Below are positions 49,075-60,528 of a stretch of DNA of 64,000 nucleotides, one piece after another. This DNA is from Pithys albifrons albifrons (taxonomy: Eukaryota; Chordata; Aves; Passeriformes; Thamnophilidae): assembly GCF_047495875.1 (NCBI RefSeq), contig NC_092497.1:65557492-65621491 (forward strand), read 5' to 3'. The number at the start of each line of letters is the position of its first letter. The stretch's first letter is position 1. The translations under genes were made by a program, and so were the position numbers. The notes beneath the pieces were generated by a model that worked only from the letters and a program-made list of their open reading frames with translations, made no database searches and was not told the origin of the DNA.

Positions 49075-49495
49075 AAGTTTACGCTCTGAAATTAAATTTC
49101 AGTGAAGAACAGGGCCACATATGAAAGAACTAGATAATATCCTTTATTGGAAGCTCTGACTGGTATCACCAAAATATTTAAAATATTTTTTCGAAGTATG
49201 CAATCAAAGTAAGTTTTAAAAGGAAATTAAAAAAATATTAATTATGGTGAAAATATTGTATCAACCTACAACAACTTTTATGTGTTATTTTATTTTCTGT
49301 AATGGAAAAAGTACATTGCATTCAACTAGTCCTATAATACACTATGTATTTTCTAAGTATTGCCACATGAGTGCACTGTTGAATAAAAACCATATACGAT
49401 TCCTGCCTTAAATTAGAGTCAATATTCCATTTCGATGTAATCAGGGTAGGACTCCTGGAGTATAAAGCAAATACTTTTGAAAACCTGTATATTCA
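49075..49495. other. Intergenic, unassigned
   Basis: This is AT-rich and nothing was recognised. Confidence 0.6.
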
Positions 49496-49818
49496 GTTAT
49501 AGTTCTGGCCAGGTGGGGATTGGTCTCTTCTCCCAGACACTCAGCAATAGGACAAGGGGGCACAGGCTTAAGCTCTGCCAGGGGAAATTTAAGTTGGAGA
49601 TCAGAAAAAAATTCTTTCCAGAGAGAGTAATCAGGCATTGGAATGGCCTGCCCAGAGAGGTGGTGGATTCCCCATCCCTGGAGGTTTTTAAACTCAGATT
49701 GAACGTGGTACTGAGTGTCATGATCTGGTAAAGGGACTGGAGTTGTACCAAGGGTTGGACTTGATGATCTCAAAGGTCTTTTCCAACCCAATCAATTCTA
49801 TGATTCTATGATTCTAAT
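49496..49818 (+). mobile_element. CR1 LINE, 3' fragment
   Basis: This CR1 3' end is in plus orientation, from TAGTTCTGGCCAGGTGGGG to CAATTCTATGATTCTATGAT. It is nearly the same as the 3' half of the 39868-40343 copy. The intact tail with three octamer-like repeats indicates a fairly recent copy. Confidence 0.92.
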
Positions 49819-52689
49819 ATTCAGTTTTAATAATAGGAGGTATGACTTGCATAGCAGAAAAAAATATTGTTCAGAACATACAGAGCTGATAAATATTCTA
49901 ATTTTGCTCCATACATCTCTTTTTGCTATATAATTTTTGTAAAATTTAATTAAAGAGATTTACATACATTGTAAGCACAAAAAACAGTTGCAAGTATGGA
50001 TCTCCTCAACGACAGGATGTTACACTGAGCCCCTCTGCCTTTATGTTATCACAAAGATGGCAAGAAATTTTGTGATTATAGTGTTATCCACAATATCTTA
50101 GGTGGTTACAGAAAAGTGCAGATGGCAAGTGGATAAAAGTGCACCATGAGGAAGGAATGGGAGGTATGCTTGGGAAAGAATAGTGAAATGAAAGTCTTTC
50201 ATATAAAGTTCACAAAGGACAAGATGATCTTGTAAAGGAATAGAGATAACTATCACATGAAATATCCTCCAGCTCTGATGGAATTCTTGAGTGAGGGAGC
50301 GCTATCAGGTCATAGAGGTCATAATCAGGAATCTAAAGCTAAAACAGTATTTCAGACTGACCATGAAAGCATCCACAATTTCTCCATACACCCAATGACA
50401 ATGAAAATAGTCTCTTCCTCAAACTTGATTTGAGCATTATTGTTAAGGTTTTATCTTATGCCCTAACCTGAAACTTTGACTTTGTATTTGCTTTCAATTT
50501 GTAGCTAGTGGCTACAAATATTAAATAGAGCAAGATGAATTGCTAGGAAAAACCTATCAGTTTTAACTCTCCGAATCACTTGAACCCATTGTCTGTATCT
50601 AACAACAGATTATGTATGTATTTTTAGAGATTTACATATAATTCTCAGAAAATGTGTGAAATAATTTATTGTAAAGTTCTTAAATCCAAAGGCCCTCTAG
50701 CTCAAGTTGTCGTCTATCCTATCGAGAAGGACACTGTAGCATTTTTGTAAGAGCAGATGGCACTGTACCCTCAAAGAATCATTTAGGCTGGCAGAATTAT
50801 AGTATTCATACTAGAACACTGGAAGGTTGTGTCCCAACAGGTCATGAGTTGCCTGTTTCAGGGTGTGGGATGAAGAAAGATGGATGATCTCTGCAACAAC
50901 AGCATAGAACCCATGTTTAGGAAGAGGAGTAAAATTGCCTGTCTTTTTTTGTGAAGGCCTGGACTTCCTGTACCTTGAAATCACATTCCCTGTTTCAGGA
51001 TTAGTAAAGGAGATCCAAAAGTACCTTCTAACTTCAGCTTTAGGTTAAGCTTCACAAATCAGAAACAAAATCATTTTTTATATAATACCCATCCACTCAG
51101 TGTATCATTTTCTTCTCCTAGCAGTGTTAGAAATATTGCCTGAGTAGCTTAGTTTCCTTAATTCTGCTTCTTTCAGTTTATATATTAAACCCAGAGGTCC
51201 AAAGTACAGTTTTGTGCTCCTGATGACCACCACAGTGGCATACAGGACAGCCCACATTAAAGGTCCTTGGAGCTCCTCTGTGAGACGACAAAATTAGCAC
51301 TGCCACCAGAATAATTTCAATTGTATGCCCAATAACTACATGTTCCTTTTGCTTATATAAGCTAATGGCAAATAAAATGAGCACCAAACTCTAGAGAACA
51401 CTATCAGAGTTCTTTCCATTTGCAGCTCTGCCACCTGAAGCTTCCTTTTTATCAGATGCACAAAAGTTCTTGGGCAACCAGGTCTCTGGAGTGTGAAGAA
51501 AATAATCAAGTTTTGAAATGTTTCAGATGAGTTATTCTGCTGATCTTTTTCGTCCTCTCACATGTCCCACCACCATGACTTAGATCTTTCTCCCTTTCAG
51601 GGATACAGTGGCACTTTTTATTGCTAATGCTCTCCTCATTGCCAATCATATATACAATCTGTCAGAAAAAAATGAAACCGTCCTTGAGTTATGCATTGTA
51701 GACTCATTCTCCCTTTTTTTGAGTTCTTACAGCTGTAACCTGTTTTGCACTCAAACTTCTGCTGCAAATAGTGCTGAAAAACTACAGATCTCTTTAAAAT
51801 AAGTCATTCTTGGCACCTTAAAGCAGAAGTAAAATTTTACAATGTGTTGCAATGCATCAAAAATCCATTGTCTTAGAAAGAGAGTATAATTATTATATAA
51901 TAATATTTTTTAAATTAATGACATGACTCAAAGTTCTGTTATGATGTCTTTTTAGAATTAGGGAAAGCATAAAGCAATTAAACACTTTCAAATGGGTTTT
52001 TATTCCTTTATTCCCGAATGCCTTTGAAGTCCACTGCATGACTTAGTTACTTCTGATTAGACTACTCAACTGCATTCCTAGGTTTCCTGTGAAGAGCAGT
52101 GTGGTGGATCTTGCCATCTTTATTCTAAACAATGGAATGGTCTGGAATGGTGAATTCTTCCCCATTTCTTCATAGTATAACTCACCTTATACCAGGTACT
52201 TTTTCTCCATACCACTGCACTAAAATTCATTTTTGTCACCTAGACAAGCAGAACAGATACAGCTGTAATGTTTGTTCCTGGACAGTAAAACTAATCTCAG
52301 CTGGGTCACTGTTTACTGGTGTTGCACTGATAGGAAGTTATTGTGCTACAATATCTTCATATTCTTAAACCTTCCCTCATTCCCTCCACTACTTTCCCAT
52401 AACAGTGAACCAAGTGTCACAGCCCAGTGCTCTGGTTGGTTCAGTTACATACATGATCACTGGTGGCACAGAAGAAAAAAATAACATAAACCGTGAATGC
52501 TAAAAGGTGGCAGATAATAGTGTCATGTTGAGGTGGTGATGAATGTGTGAAACTGAACTTTGAAAGTCTGAAACACGAGCATGATACCTGCTGTCTGCAA
52601 TTGGTACAGGCTGACTGGCAATACTTATGCAAAGTAAAAGGCACATTTTCTGAACCCTCCAATTAATAAAGAGACAAAACTACCAGTTG
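49819..52689. other. Intergenic, unassigned
   Basis: This is AT-rich. Short open frames only, none with family resemblance; no repeat I can name. Confidence 0.6.
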
Positions 52690-53205
52690 GGAGGCAGATC
52701 ATGCATTATAATTCTGCACATAGACTGCATGGATTTAGAAAGTCAAGAGTTTGGGGACCTAGGACTTCAACAAGAAGAGTCTCTGAGTAGAAGTGGTCTC
52801 ATAAAGTGAAAAGTGGCCCTGAAAGAGGAAGTTGAAATCCTGTTTGGAGGAATGATCCTAAAAATTGAGGAGATCTTGGAGATCAGAGGTTGTATGGAGA
52901 TGAATGCTGTGGGATGGCCAGGGACCTTGACCAGTAATGCTTGAGACCAGAGACTGCAGGAGGCAGCACAACAGGAATCAACACAATTTTCTGCCCAACC
53001 ATACCAGACCACCAGTAGGGACCTTCCTGCCTATGCCAGACAACCAGAGGAGGAGACAAGTTGAGACCTAGAAATGTGATGTCAGTGAACGATTGTGCCA
53101 GGTAATCAAGCAGGGTAAAATGTCTAGTCTCTTTGGTTCTGCAATAAACTCAAGAGTTCAGATCCCTTGTGGGTTGCCATTTACTGTCTTGCACTTGACA
53201 GGGGA
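52690..53205 (+). mobile_element. Possible LTR, 3' part clearer
   Basis: The 3' end reads like retroviral R-U5: GCAATAAACTCAAGAG (AATAAA near 53143), then GATCCCTTGTGGGTTGCC and a CTTGCACTTGACA end near 53200. The 5' boundary and a target duplication were not found, so the extent is a guess. Confidence 0.45.
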
Positions 53206-54457
53206 ACAGCTAGTACCTACAGGCTGATAACTAGGTCCTTAGCCAAACTGAAGGGATGACTGTAGAGATGAGGCTGCAGTTTTTCATTCAGCGATGTATG
53301 TCAGCCTGTCTGGTGTTCAGCTGCTGGTGTTCACAAAACGGGGAAGAATGTGTATTTATTTTCAACTAAGCTTCCTCCTTCCACACCATTACCAAACTTG
53401 GTCAAAATTATGCAGCAAGTTAAAAACTTGTTGGAGAGGACAGACAGACAGTACAACTGCATAAGCCTGAGTCCCTTAGAAAACTGGAAGCAGGAACTTA
53501 GTCATCTCCAACACTTTACATGTAAGGTGTGTAATTGTAATGTAATTGCTCTGTGTAATTGTGCAACACAGGAAAGGAAATCACAAAATTGCTTCATATA
53601 GACGTAACATGTGAAAAGTTATGCAATTGTACTTTAATATGTCTAATTGAATAGCTGAAACATGTTTTTCATTGTTGTGATATTATAGAAATGAGTTATT
53701 TCCCTTTCCCATTGCTGAAGAAGGGAGACAAAATACAAGGGTGTAATTTTAATAGCAAAGAGACATTTTGAGAAAAGCTAGCTGTGGAGAATAAAAGAGC
53801 ACAAAGAATCAATGTTTAGATGACTGAAATATTTATTCCATTCACTTCCCATTCAGTTCCTTTGTGATCATTAACTGTAAAGACTGGGTTGCTAAAGTAT
53901 CTGAGTAAAAATACAATATGCAAGGACTAAAACTGCAGTCACCCCTATATGAATGTCTGCTTCTGACAGGGGAAAAGAGAACTCCTCCAAATATGTTCAC
54001 ATTATCAGCAATTCTACAGTATGTGTTGTATGTCACTGTTCCAGGTGGGTGGTGTCAAATGAAAGAAGCTGTGGCAGTGCTTAGTCATCTTATGTATAGA
54101 CACACCTTGCACATAAAGCACACCTCAAAACACCTGTACAGTACAGTACAGTACCAGTCTATTATGAGAAGTAGTGGAAAGACTGGGAAATATTTGAAAA
54201 TTATAAATTAAAAGGATTATCTGTACAAATACTGATTCTTGTTCTGGAGTGTTGTCACAAAAGTTGCAGGAATTTATCAGTAAAATTTGGTTAAAATGTA
54301 ACAGCTTTCAGTCTTATCCAACCATGTTTGTTCTGCATATCTGTTTTGATTCTACATGGAGAGAGGAAATACAGTTATTTCTAAAGTGGACATTTAGAAG
54401 AGTTAGACTAAGTAAATGAATCCACATAAAAATAATATTTCTTTAACACTGCTTTCT
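53206..54457. other. Intergenic, unassigned
   Basis: No gene was seen. A short pentanucleotide run (ACAGT repeated four times) lies near 54135-54160. Confidence 0.6.
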
Positions 54458-54605
54458 CAGAATCACAGTATAGTTGAGACTGAAGCAGACCTCTGCATGT
54501 CTCTTGCCTACGTGCCTCCATGCTCAAAGTAGGGACAACTAAAACTGTTTGCTCAAAGCCTTGTTCATTTGAGTTTTCAATATTTTCAAGGATGGAGGGT
54601 CCACT
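54458..54605 (-). mobile_element. CR1 LINE, old 3' fragment, antisense
   Basis: This has the layout of a CR1 3' end in minus orientation (AGAATCACAGTATAGTTGAG, GACCTCTGCATGTC, then a GGATGGAGGGTCCAC block), strongly diverged. Confidence 0.65.
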
Positions 54606-54737
54606 AAAATTTTGTGTGTAATAAAGACATAATAGTGTAATGTAATAATACTGTAGTCCAAGAAGATTTCCAGACAACCTTCATATTTTTCTCTATTTGC
54701 AGTTGAAGTACATGGCTTATTAGCACCACAGGGTGTT

Positions 54738-55160
54738 AGAAACATAGAATCACAGAATATCTGAAGTGGAAGGGATCCACAAGGATTATTGAGTCCATCT
54801 TCTGACCCTGCACAGGACCATCCCCAAAAGTCACACCATGTGCCTGAGAGCATTGTCCAAATGCTTATTGAACTCCGTCAAGCTTGGTGCTGTGGCCACT
54901 TCTGTGGGGAGCCTGTTTCTGTGCACAATCACCCTATAAGTGAAGAACCTTTTCCTAATATCCAACCTAAACCTCACCTGGCACAGCTTCATATGATTCC
55001 CTATCACTAGTCCTATCACTGGCCACAAAGAGAGCAGAGATCAGTGCCTGCCTCTCCACTTCCCCTCACAAGGAAGTCGTAACTGCAATGAGGTCTCCCC
55101 CTCAGCCTCCTCGTCTCCAGGCTGAACAACCAAATGATCTCAGCTGCTCCTTGTATGGCT
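54738..55160 (-). mobile_element. CR1 LINE, 3' fragment, antisense
   Basis: This CR1 3' end is in minus orientation, from ACATAGAATCACAGAATATC to CTCGTCTCCAGGCTGAAC and a little beyond. Open frames at 54539-54853 and 54831-55028 are parts of it. Confidence 0.88.
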
Positions 55161-57469
55161 TCTACGTATTACTGTGCAGTGGACCCCTTTTACTGAACCC
55201 CATCTGTGGTCCTATGTGTCCTGTAGCAAATAAAAGAAGGACATCTTTTGTGATCTCCAGTTTAAGAGGCATCATCTTTCTCTTATTCCTGGAAACACCT
55301 AAAGTAATGCAACCCATAATGAGTAAAAAGCATCTACAGTAATATTCAATGTAAAAACTCTCAGCTTTGAGAAATGTTAAAAAGTAGTAAAATGGCATTG
55401 AAGCAGAAGTAGTTTTCATTTACACAGCATCATTTTTCATTTTCGTATGTTTTTAAGAACAAGTTTTAAAAAATCGTAGATTTTGCATGATTTTGCATCA
55501 GTGTAATGCCTATACTGATTTTCAGCAGTATGGGCATTGCAATGTCATTAGTCTTCTGTTGTGTACAGAAACACGTGGAGATTTAAATGAAAGCCTACTG
55601 TTTTGAGTAGAAGTCTTCATTTTACAGTAGAACAGAATTATTTAATGACATTTTGGAAGTTCTGGGAGCAATAGATAGGCTATGGTAGACTCTATTTAGT
55701 CCTATGTATGTCTTTGGCATGCCCTGTTAACAGGATGCAAAGCAAGATAAAGTTGGAAGTTAAAAGATTCATGATAAAATGTTCTTAGAATATTAAAAAA
55801 CCCAACAGTTTCCAAGAAACAAAACGCCTTGATAGGTTACCATGTCAGTTTGTGTCAAAAATAAAATATATTACTGCTAAATATATTCAGCTTGGTATCT
55901 TCATGTCTTTGGGAGAGAAAGACTGCAATGTGAACTGAAACAAGAACTTCTTATAAAATGTTAATATATATTCTGGCACAATGAAAATACAATCAGTATT
56001 TCCTACGAGTAAGTCAGTGGATTCTAGAATAGAAGTCCTGTATTCAAAGGTAGAGCAAGATTTTTTCATCTGACATCTCCTAAATCTGAAAATTCTACCT
56101 TTCAACATCTGTTTCAATGTGTTCAATCACTTTCACTGAAAATACTTAGGACAGGCTTTCTTCACAGTATTACTATTTGTGATCAAACCTTTCCCCAGTG
56201 TAAATCTGACTATACACTGAAGTCAGAATTAAAAATAAGTTTTTATATCTGGTATTTTTTCTGGTGCAGTCCATTGACTATGTTTCAGTTTTGTTCCAGC
56301 TTGAGATACTCTGAGCTAGGTCTCCTGCATATTATTTGCAAATTAACTGGATGATAAAGTGTAGTTTATGATATTTACTGCACACTCAATATTATTCATG
56401 CAGTAGCATGGGGTACTAGGAAACTTTTCCTTCTTCTCTTTTGTGCAGATACTAACCTTTCACAGATGGATATCTAAAACAAAAAACAAACCAGTTTCAA
56501 GCATTTGTTTTCCTTGTTACTTTCCATGGCAATATTGATACCAAAACTAATTTTTTAGTAATTTTACTGATGTTTTTCTGTGTATCAGTGTTTTCTAGAG
56601 GCTGTTGCATTTCAAGAGAATTTAATATGACAAATTAATTAGAAGAGAATTTTGAAGACATGTCCAGTGATGGACTGAACCCAATGTGACTGTGAGGATG
56701 CAGTTACAGGAAGGGAAGGGAAAGGGGAGACATAAGTGCCAAGGAGCAGTGTGGGGAGGGCAGTGTTGGAGAGAGGCAGAGAATGGAAGATGCTTCCCAG
56801 TGGTCAGCCTACAAGAGAAGTTTACAGGGCTCCCCAGATGAATATCCTCCCCTATTTCCCTCTCAAATGGGACAGGTGGTCCCACCTACTAACTTGGTAA
56901 CTTGGTATTTTTCATCAGGATCTGAACACAATTCCCTTGGTTGTTCCAGCTTTTGATACTGTTATTTCTAATGGGAGCAATAAACTGTAAAGTTTAAAGT
57001 CATCTGTAAAGGTTAAAATAGAAGATCAGCTGCAATGTGGGTGCAACCTCAGTATTCTATGGCTTAATCTATGCAGATGGTATCAATTGCAATTAGTTTA
57101 AGATAGTTTCTTTTTTTGTGGCTGCTGATGGCATATTTAGCTCTTCTAGAGCAGGGGTGGTGTAGTGCATTATGATGTTCATACAGTTCCTCATAAAACA
57201 AGAAATTGCTCTGTGCTGTGGCTGTAGGGACAACAAATTTAAATCTGGAATTTTACCTCATGGCCCAGGTATGTATGCAGCCTACAAACACAGCTCATGT
57301 GATCTTTAGTCTATACCTTAAAACCTAGATGCATCTCTTCCCTCCCAAAAAATGCAGCTGCAACAGCATCGTTTGATCTTGAACCAGCAGAGCCTCTGAA
57401 GAACTGTATTAAAACAAAGGAAAATGCTTTTACTGCATCACACATTTTTCATTGTGTTTGTCCTCTTCA
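55161..57469. other. Intergenic, unassigned
   Basis: This is AT-rich. No gene, RNA gene or repeat was recognised. Confidence 0.6.
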
Positions 57470-57616
57470 TGGTTTAATTCAGCAGGTAGCTAAACAACAC
57501 ACAGCTACACACTCACTTCCACCACTGCCCCTCCCTAGCCCCCAGGATGGGGGAAGGAACTAGAGGGGAAAATAGTAAAGTTCATGGGCTGAAATAAAGA
57601 CAGTTTAATAGGACAA
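57470..57616 (-). mobile_element. ERVL 3' LTR, terminal fragment
   Basis: These 145 bp match the low-coordinate end of the LTR at 59986 in the same orientation (TGGTTTAATTCAGCAGG, CCCCCAGGATGGGGGA, AATAAAGACAGTTTAATAGG). The rest of the LTR is absent, and unrelated or unrecognised sequence follows from about 57617. Confidence 0.7.
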
Positions 57617-58524
57617 TCTGCCACCACTGATGCTGCTCGTACAGCCATGACTCTGCTCCAGCTGCAATGGGACCACGTGACACCATCGAGACTGCATTGC
57701 CGCCTCGGTGGTGCAGAGGCGAAAGAGTGATTTGGGGTGACACTTTCTCTGTTACTGTTCGATCATTGTTTTATTCTGTTTTGTTATCTAATTTTAGTAA
57801 TTTTAAAATTAATTTTCATACTTGTATTTAGGGGGAGGAGTTTCTATTCCATTGGAGGTTTCACCTCCTGGCAGACATTGTCAATAAAACCAAGGCACAC
57901 CACTTTGCTGCCTTGGATTCCTATTGGTACTGAAGTTCCAGCGTGTTCAGCGCAGCAACTGTCTGTGTGCCTTCTGTTGAGCCATGATAGCCTATTGTTA
58001 GTCTCTGTTCTCCATTAGATCTTCACACTGGCTGTATGGGACCATTAAAGGGTGAGTGGGTCCTCTCCTGCTAATCACTCCCTGGGTCTAGTTAATGAAT
58101 TGGCTTGTGGGTTGGAATCACAGAGTCTTGGCTGATGCAATACTGCTGCTGGTGTACCCTTGTGGTAGCAGTTGGCAGCTGCTACTCTTTAACCTTCACC
58201 AACCCCATAACAGAAGGGTCCTCTGAGAGACTAGGCAAGGCAGACAGCCATTTAATAAAACCATGGGATGATCCATGGTGTCTACCCACTACATCCTCTC
58301 TCTTGAGCAGAAAAATGATTACTCCTGGTAACTGAGATGCTCGTCTGTACAGGTGAGGAGTAATATCTGTCTCTTTGAGTTCTCAGACCACTTCCCCCAC
58401 AGACAAGATGAGGGAGAGAGACTTTATGTTACCAGAGTTGGCCAGCCAATTCATCTGCCCTTTGTCTTTCTTCATCTCTTCAGGCTCTGTTGAACCGCAG
58501 CCTTATGGGTTGCATGCACCTGAC

Positions 58525-59198
58525 TTAATCTGGATCTTTGTATAACTGCTTTTTCCCCAGGTTGCCATAAGTCACCTCCAGCATGGCTAATTCCCTCAGG
58601 TAGTGGATGCCTTTCTCCACGGTGGTCTTCTTGCTTGTGCAACATATAACATCTTCCTTGAAGGGATAACTTTTGTTCATGCCTGGCAAGAGCAGTCTAC
58701 ACAGGCTGAGGACGCTTTTTCCAATCACTTGATGAATGCCCCCTTCTCTAGAAAATGAACCCAGCTGCTTGGCTTCCCTACCCTCTAATTCCAGGCTACT
58801 GGTCCTGTTATCCCAGCACTGGAGCATCCACCTGAAAATGTGCTCAACTGGCTGACAGGTGAAATCCTTTCATCTATCCTGTAGCTTTCTCAGTGATAAG
58901 GATCATCCCCCATTTAAGAGTTCTGATGCTTCCTCTTCTGTGAGCAGTGGCCACTTATCTTCCTCCTCCTCTACTTGTGATAGTCCTATTTTGAAGTAGC
59001 CTCATCCTCTTCCTCTTGCTCCCTCTTAGAAGCATCTCCTTCATCCCTTATTGAATGAGCTGACTTCCACCTTCCGGTATTTCTTCTTTCATACAGAGGC
59101 TGATACTGGCACAGGTTGGTTCTCTGGTTCAGCTGTGGATCCTGTTGCTTTGTTATCAGACCCAGAGACCTTCCCTCCCCATCACCAGCACTGAGCAC
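58525..59198 (-). pseudogene. gag: ERVL gag remnant
   Basis: An open stretch of 100 codons on the minus strand (58827-58525) resembles part of avian ERVL Gag, for example ELEGREAKQLGSFSREGG and VEKGIHYLRELAMLEVTYG. The upstream piece at 58986-59198 is a second open stretch rich in Glu and Lys. Stops and gaps separate them, and there is no continuous gag frame. Confidence 0.7.
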
Positions 59199-59985
59199 TG
59201 CTGCTGAACAGGGCTCGATCAGCCTGGTCCCAACACACTGGTCATTCGAGTCTCTCTGGAATCGCCAGGGTGACAGCTCTCATTTTCTAGATATTTTACA
59301 ATTTTTTTTCTGCATTCTGCATTTATTCAGAGGTGAAGTTCCAAAACACTGGAGGTGCCCAAGTGTCCTAGGTCCTTGCGCATACTGTCCCCCACACACT
59401 GTCGCTTATGTAACTATCCAGCCTTGGGGCAGATCACTGGGTAATGTTCTTACTGAGTTTCATAAGCTTTCACATTCATGCATGTTTGAACACACGGAGG
59501 ATATTGAGACTTCCCAAGAGCTGTTGTAACTCCCTTGGAGGAGAACAGGAGGATGGAGGAGGGCAATTCTGTCATGGATAGGCTGCAAGGGAAGGAGACA
59601 GATGGTGCAATTAGGGATGTTTCCAACAGACAGCTCCCACCATGCAGACATGGTGACGATGTCAGGAGTATACATGCTGCAATCCTGCCAGCAGAAATGT
59701 CATCCTATCACAAACCTGTGTTACAAAGTACAACAACATTTTAACCTTAACCCCAGGATGATAAATAAGACAACAGGCAACATACACAGCAAGTAAGGTG
59801 TTATATAACGCAGCTTTGAGAACACACATAATGACACTGAGATCAAATAAATCAATGTTATGACCAGTGACCATTAAACCAATACAATTTATTGCTTATG
59901 AAAAATTGGTTTTAGCATGCTCTCATCAGACCTGTGATTATCTCAGCCCTTCATGTCCCATGGGCTGTGTGCCAAAAGGGACTGT

Positions 59986-60528
59986 TGTGGTTTAACTCAG
60001 TGGGCAGATAAACACCACAAAAGCCACCTGCTCACTTCCCCATCATCACCCCAGGATGGGGCAGAGAACTGGGGGGGGGGAGGAAGTAAAATTCACCCAT
60101 TGAGATAAAGACACTTTAAAAGGTCAGAAAAAGAAAGGAAAATAAAAATAACTATTATGAAAAAATATGAAGCTGCCAACCACTTATTAATCAATGCCCA
60201 GCCAGTGCCCAACCTGTGAACCCCAGCCAGCTTTTCCCCTAATTTATGTTACTGAGCTATATATATAATATGGAATATCCATTTGGTCAGTGGTGGTCAG
60301 CTGTCCCGGTTGTATCTCCTCTCAGCTTCTTCTGTCCCGCAGCCTCCTCACTGCTGGTGTGGTGTGAGGAGGAGAAAAGTCCTTCTCTTAGTGCTTCACA
60401 CTTCACACTGCTTAACAACAACTAAGTATCAGTGTGTTATCAACACTATTCTCATTCTAAATTTAAAATACAGCATTATACTACCTACCAGGATGAAAAT
60501 TAACTCTATCCCAGACACAGTCAGAACA
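59986..60528 (-). mobile_element. ERVL 5' LTR
   Basis: This is a 543-bp LTR with TGTGGTTTAACTCAG at the low end and a CAGAACA high end, so in minus orientation it starts TGTTCTGACTG and ends TTAAACCACA. On the minus strand it carries a TATATATAGCTC TATA region near 60262 and the ERVL-typical block AGAGTTAATTTTCATCCTGG near its start. The layout and blocks match a very common avian ERVL LTR family. Confidence 0.85.

Larger units (their letters stand above)
57470..60528 (-). mobile_element. Decayed ERVL provirus, internally deleted
   Basis: This is a remnant of an avian ERVL endogenous retrovirus on the minus strand. The 5' LTR is 59986-60528. Just inside it is a primer-binding-site-like stretch (TTTTGGCACACAGCCCATGG) with partial resemblance to a tRNA-Lys site. 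Gag-like sequence follows at about 58520-59200, then only the last 145 bp of the 3' LTR (57470-57616). Pol and most of the 3' LTR are missing. It cannot encode a complete viral protein. Confidence 0.75.
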
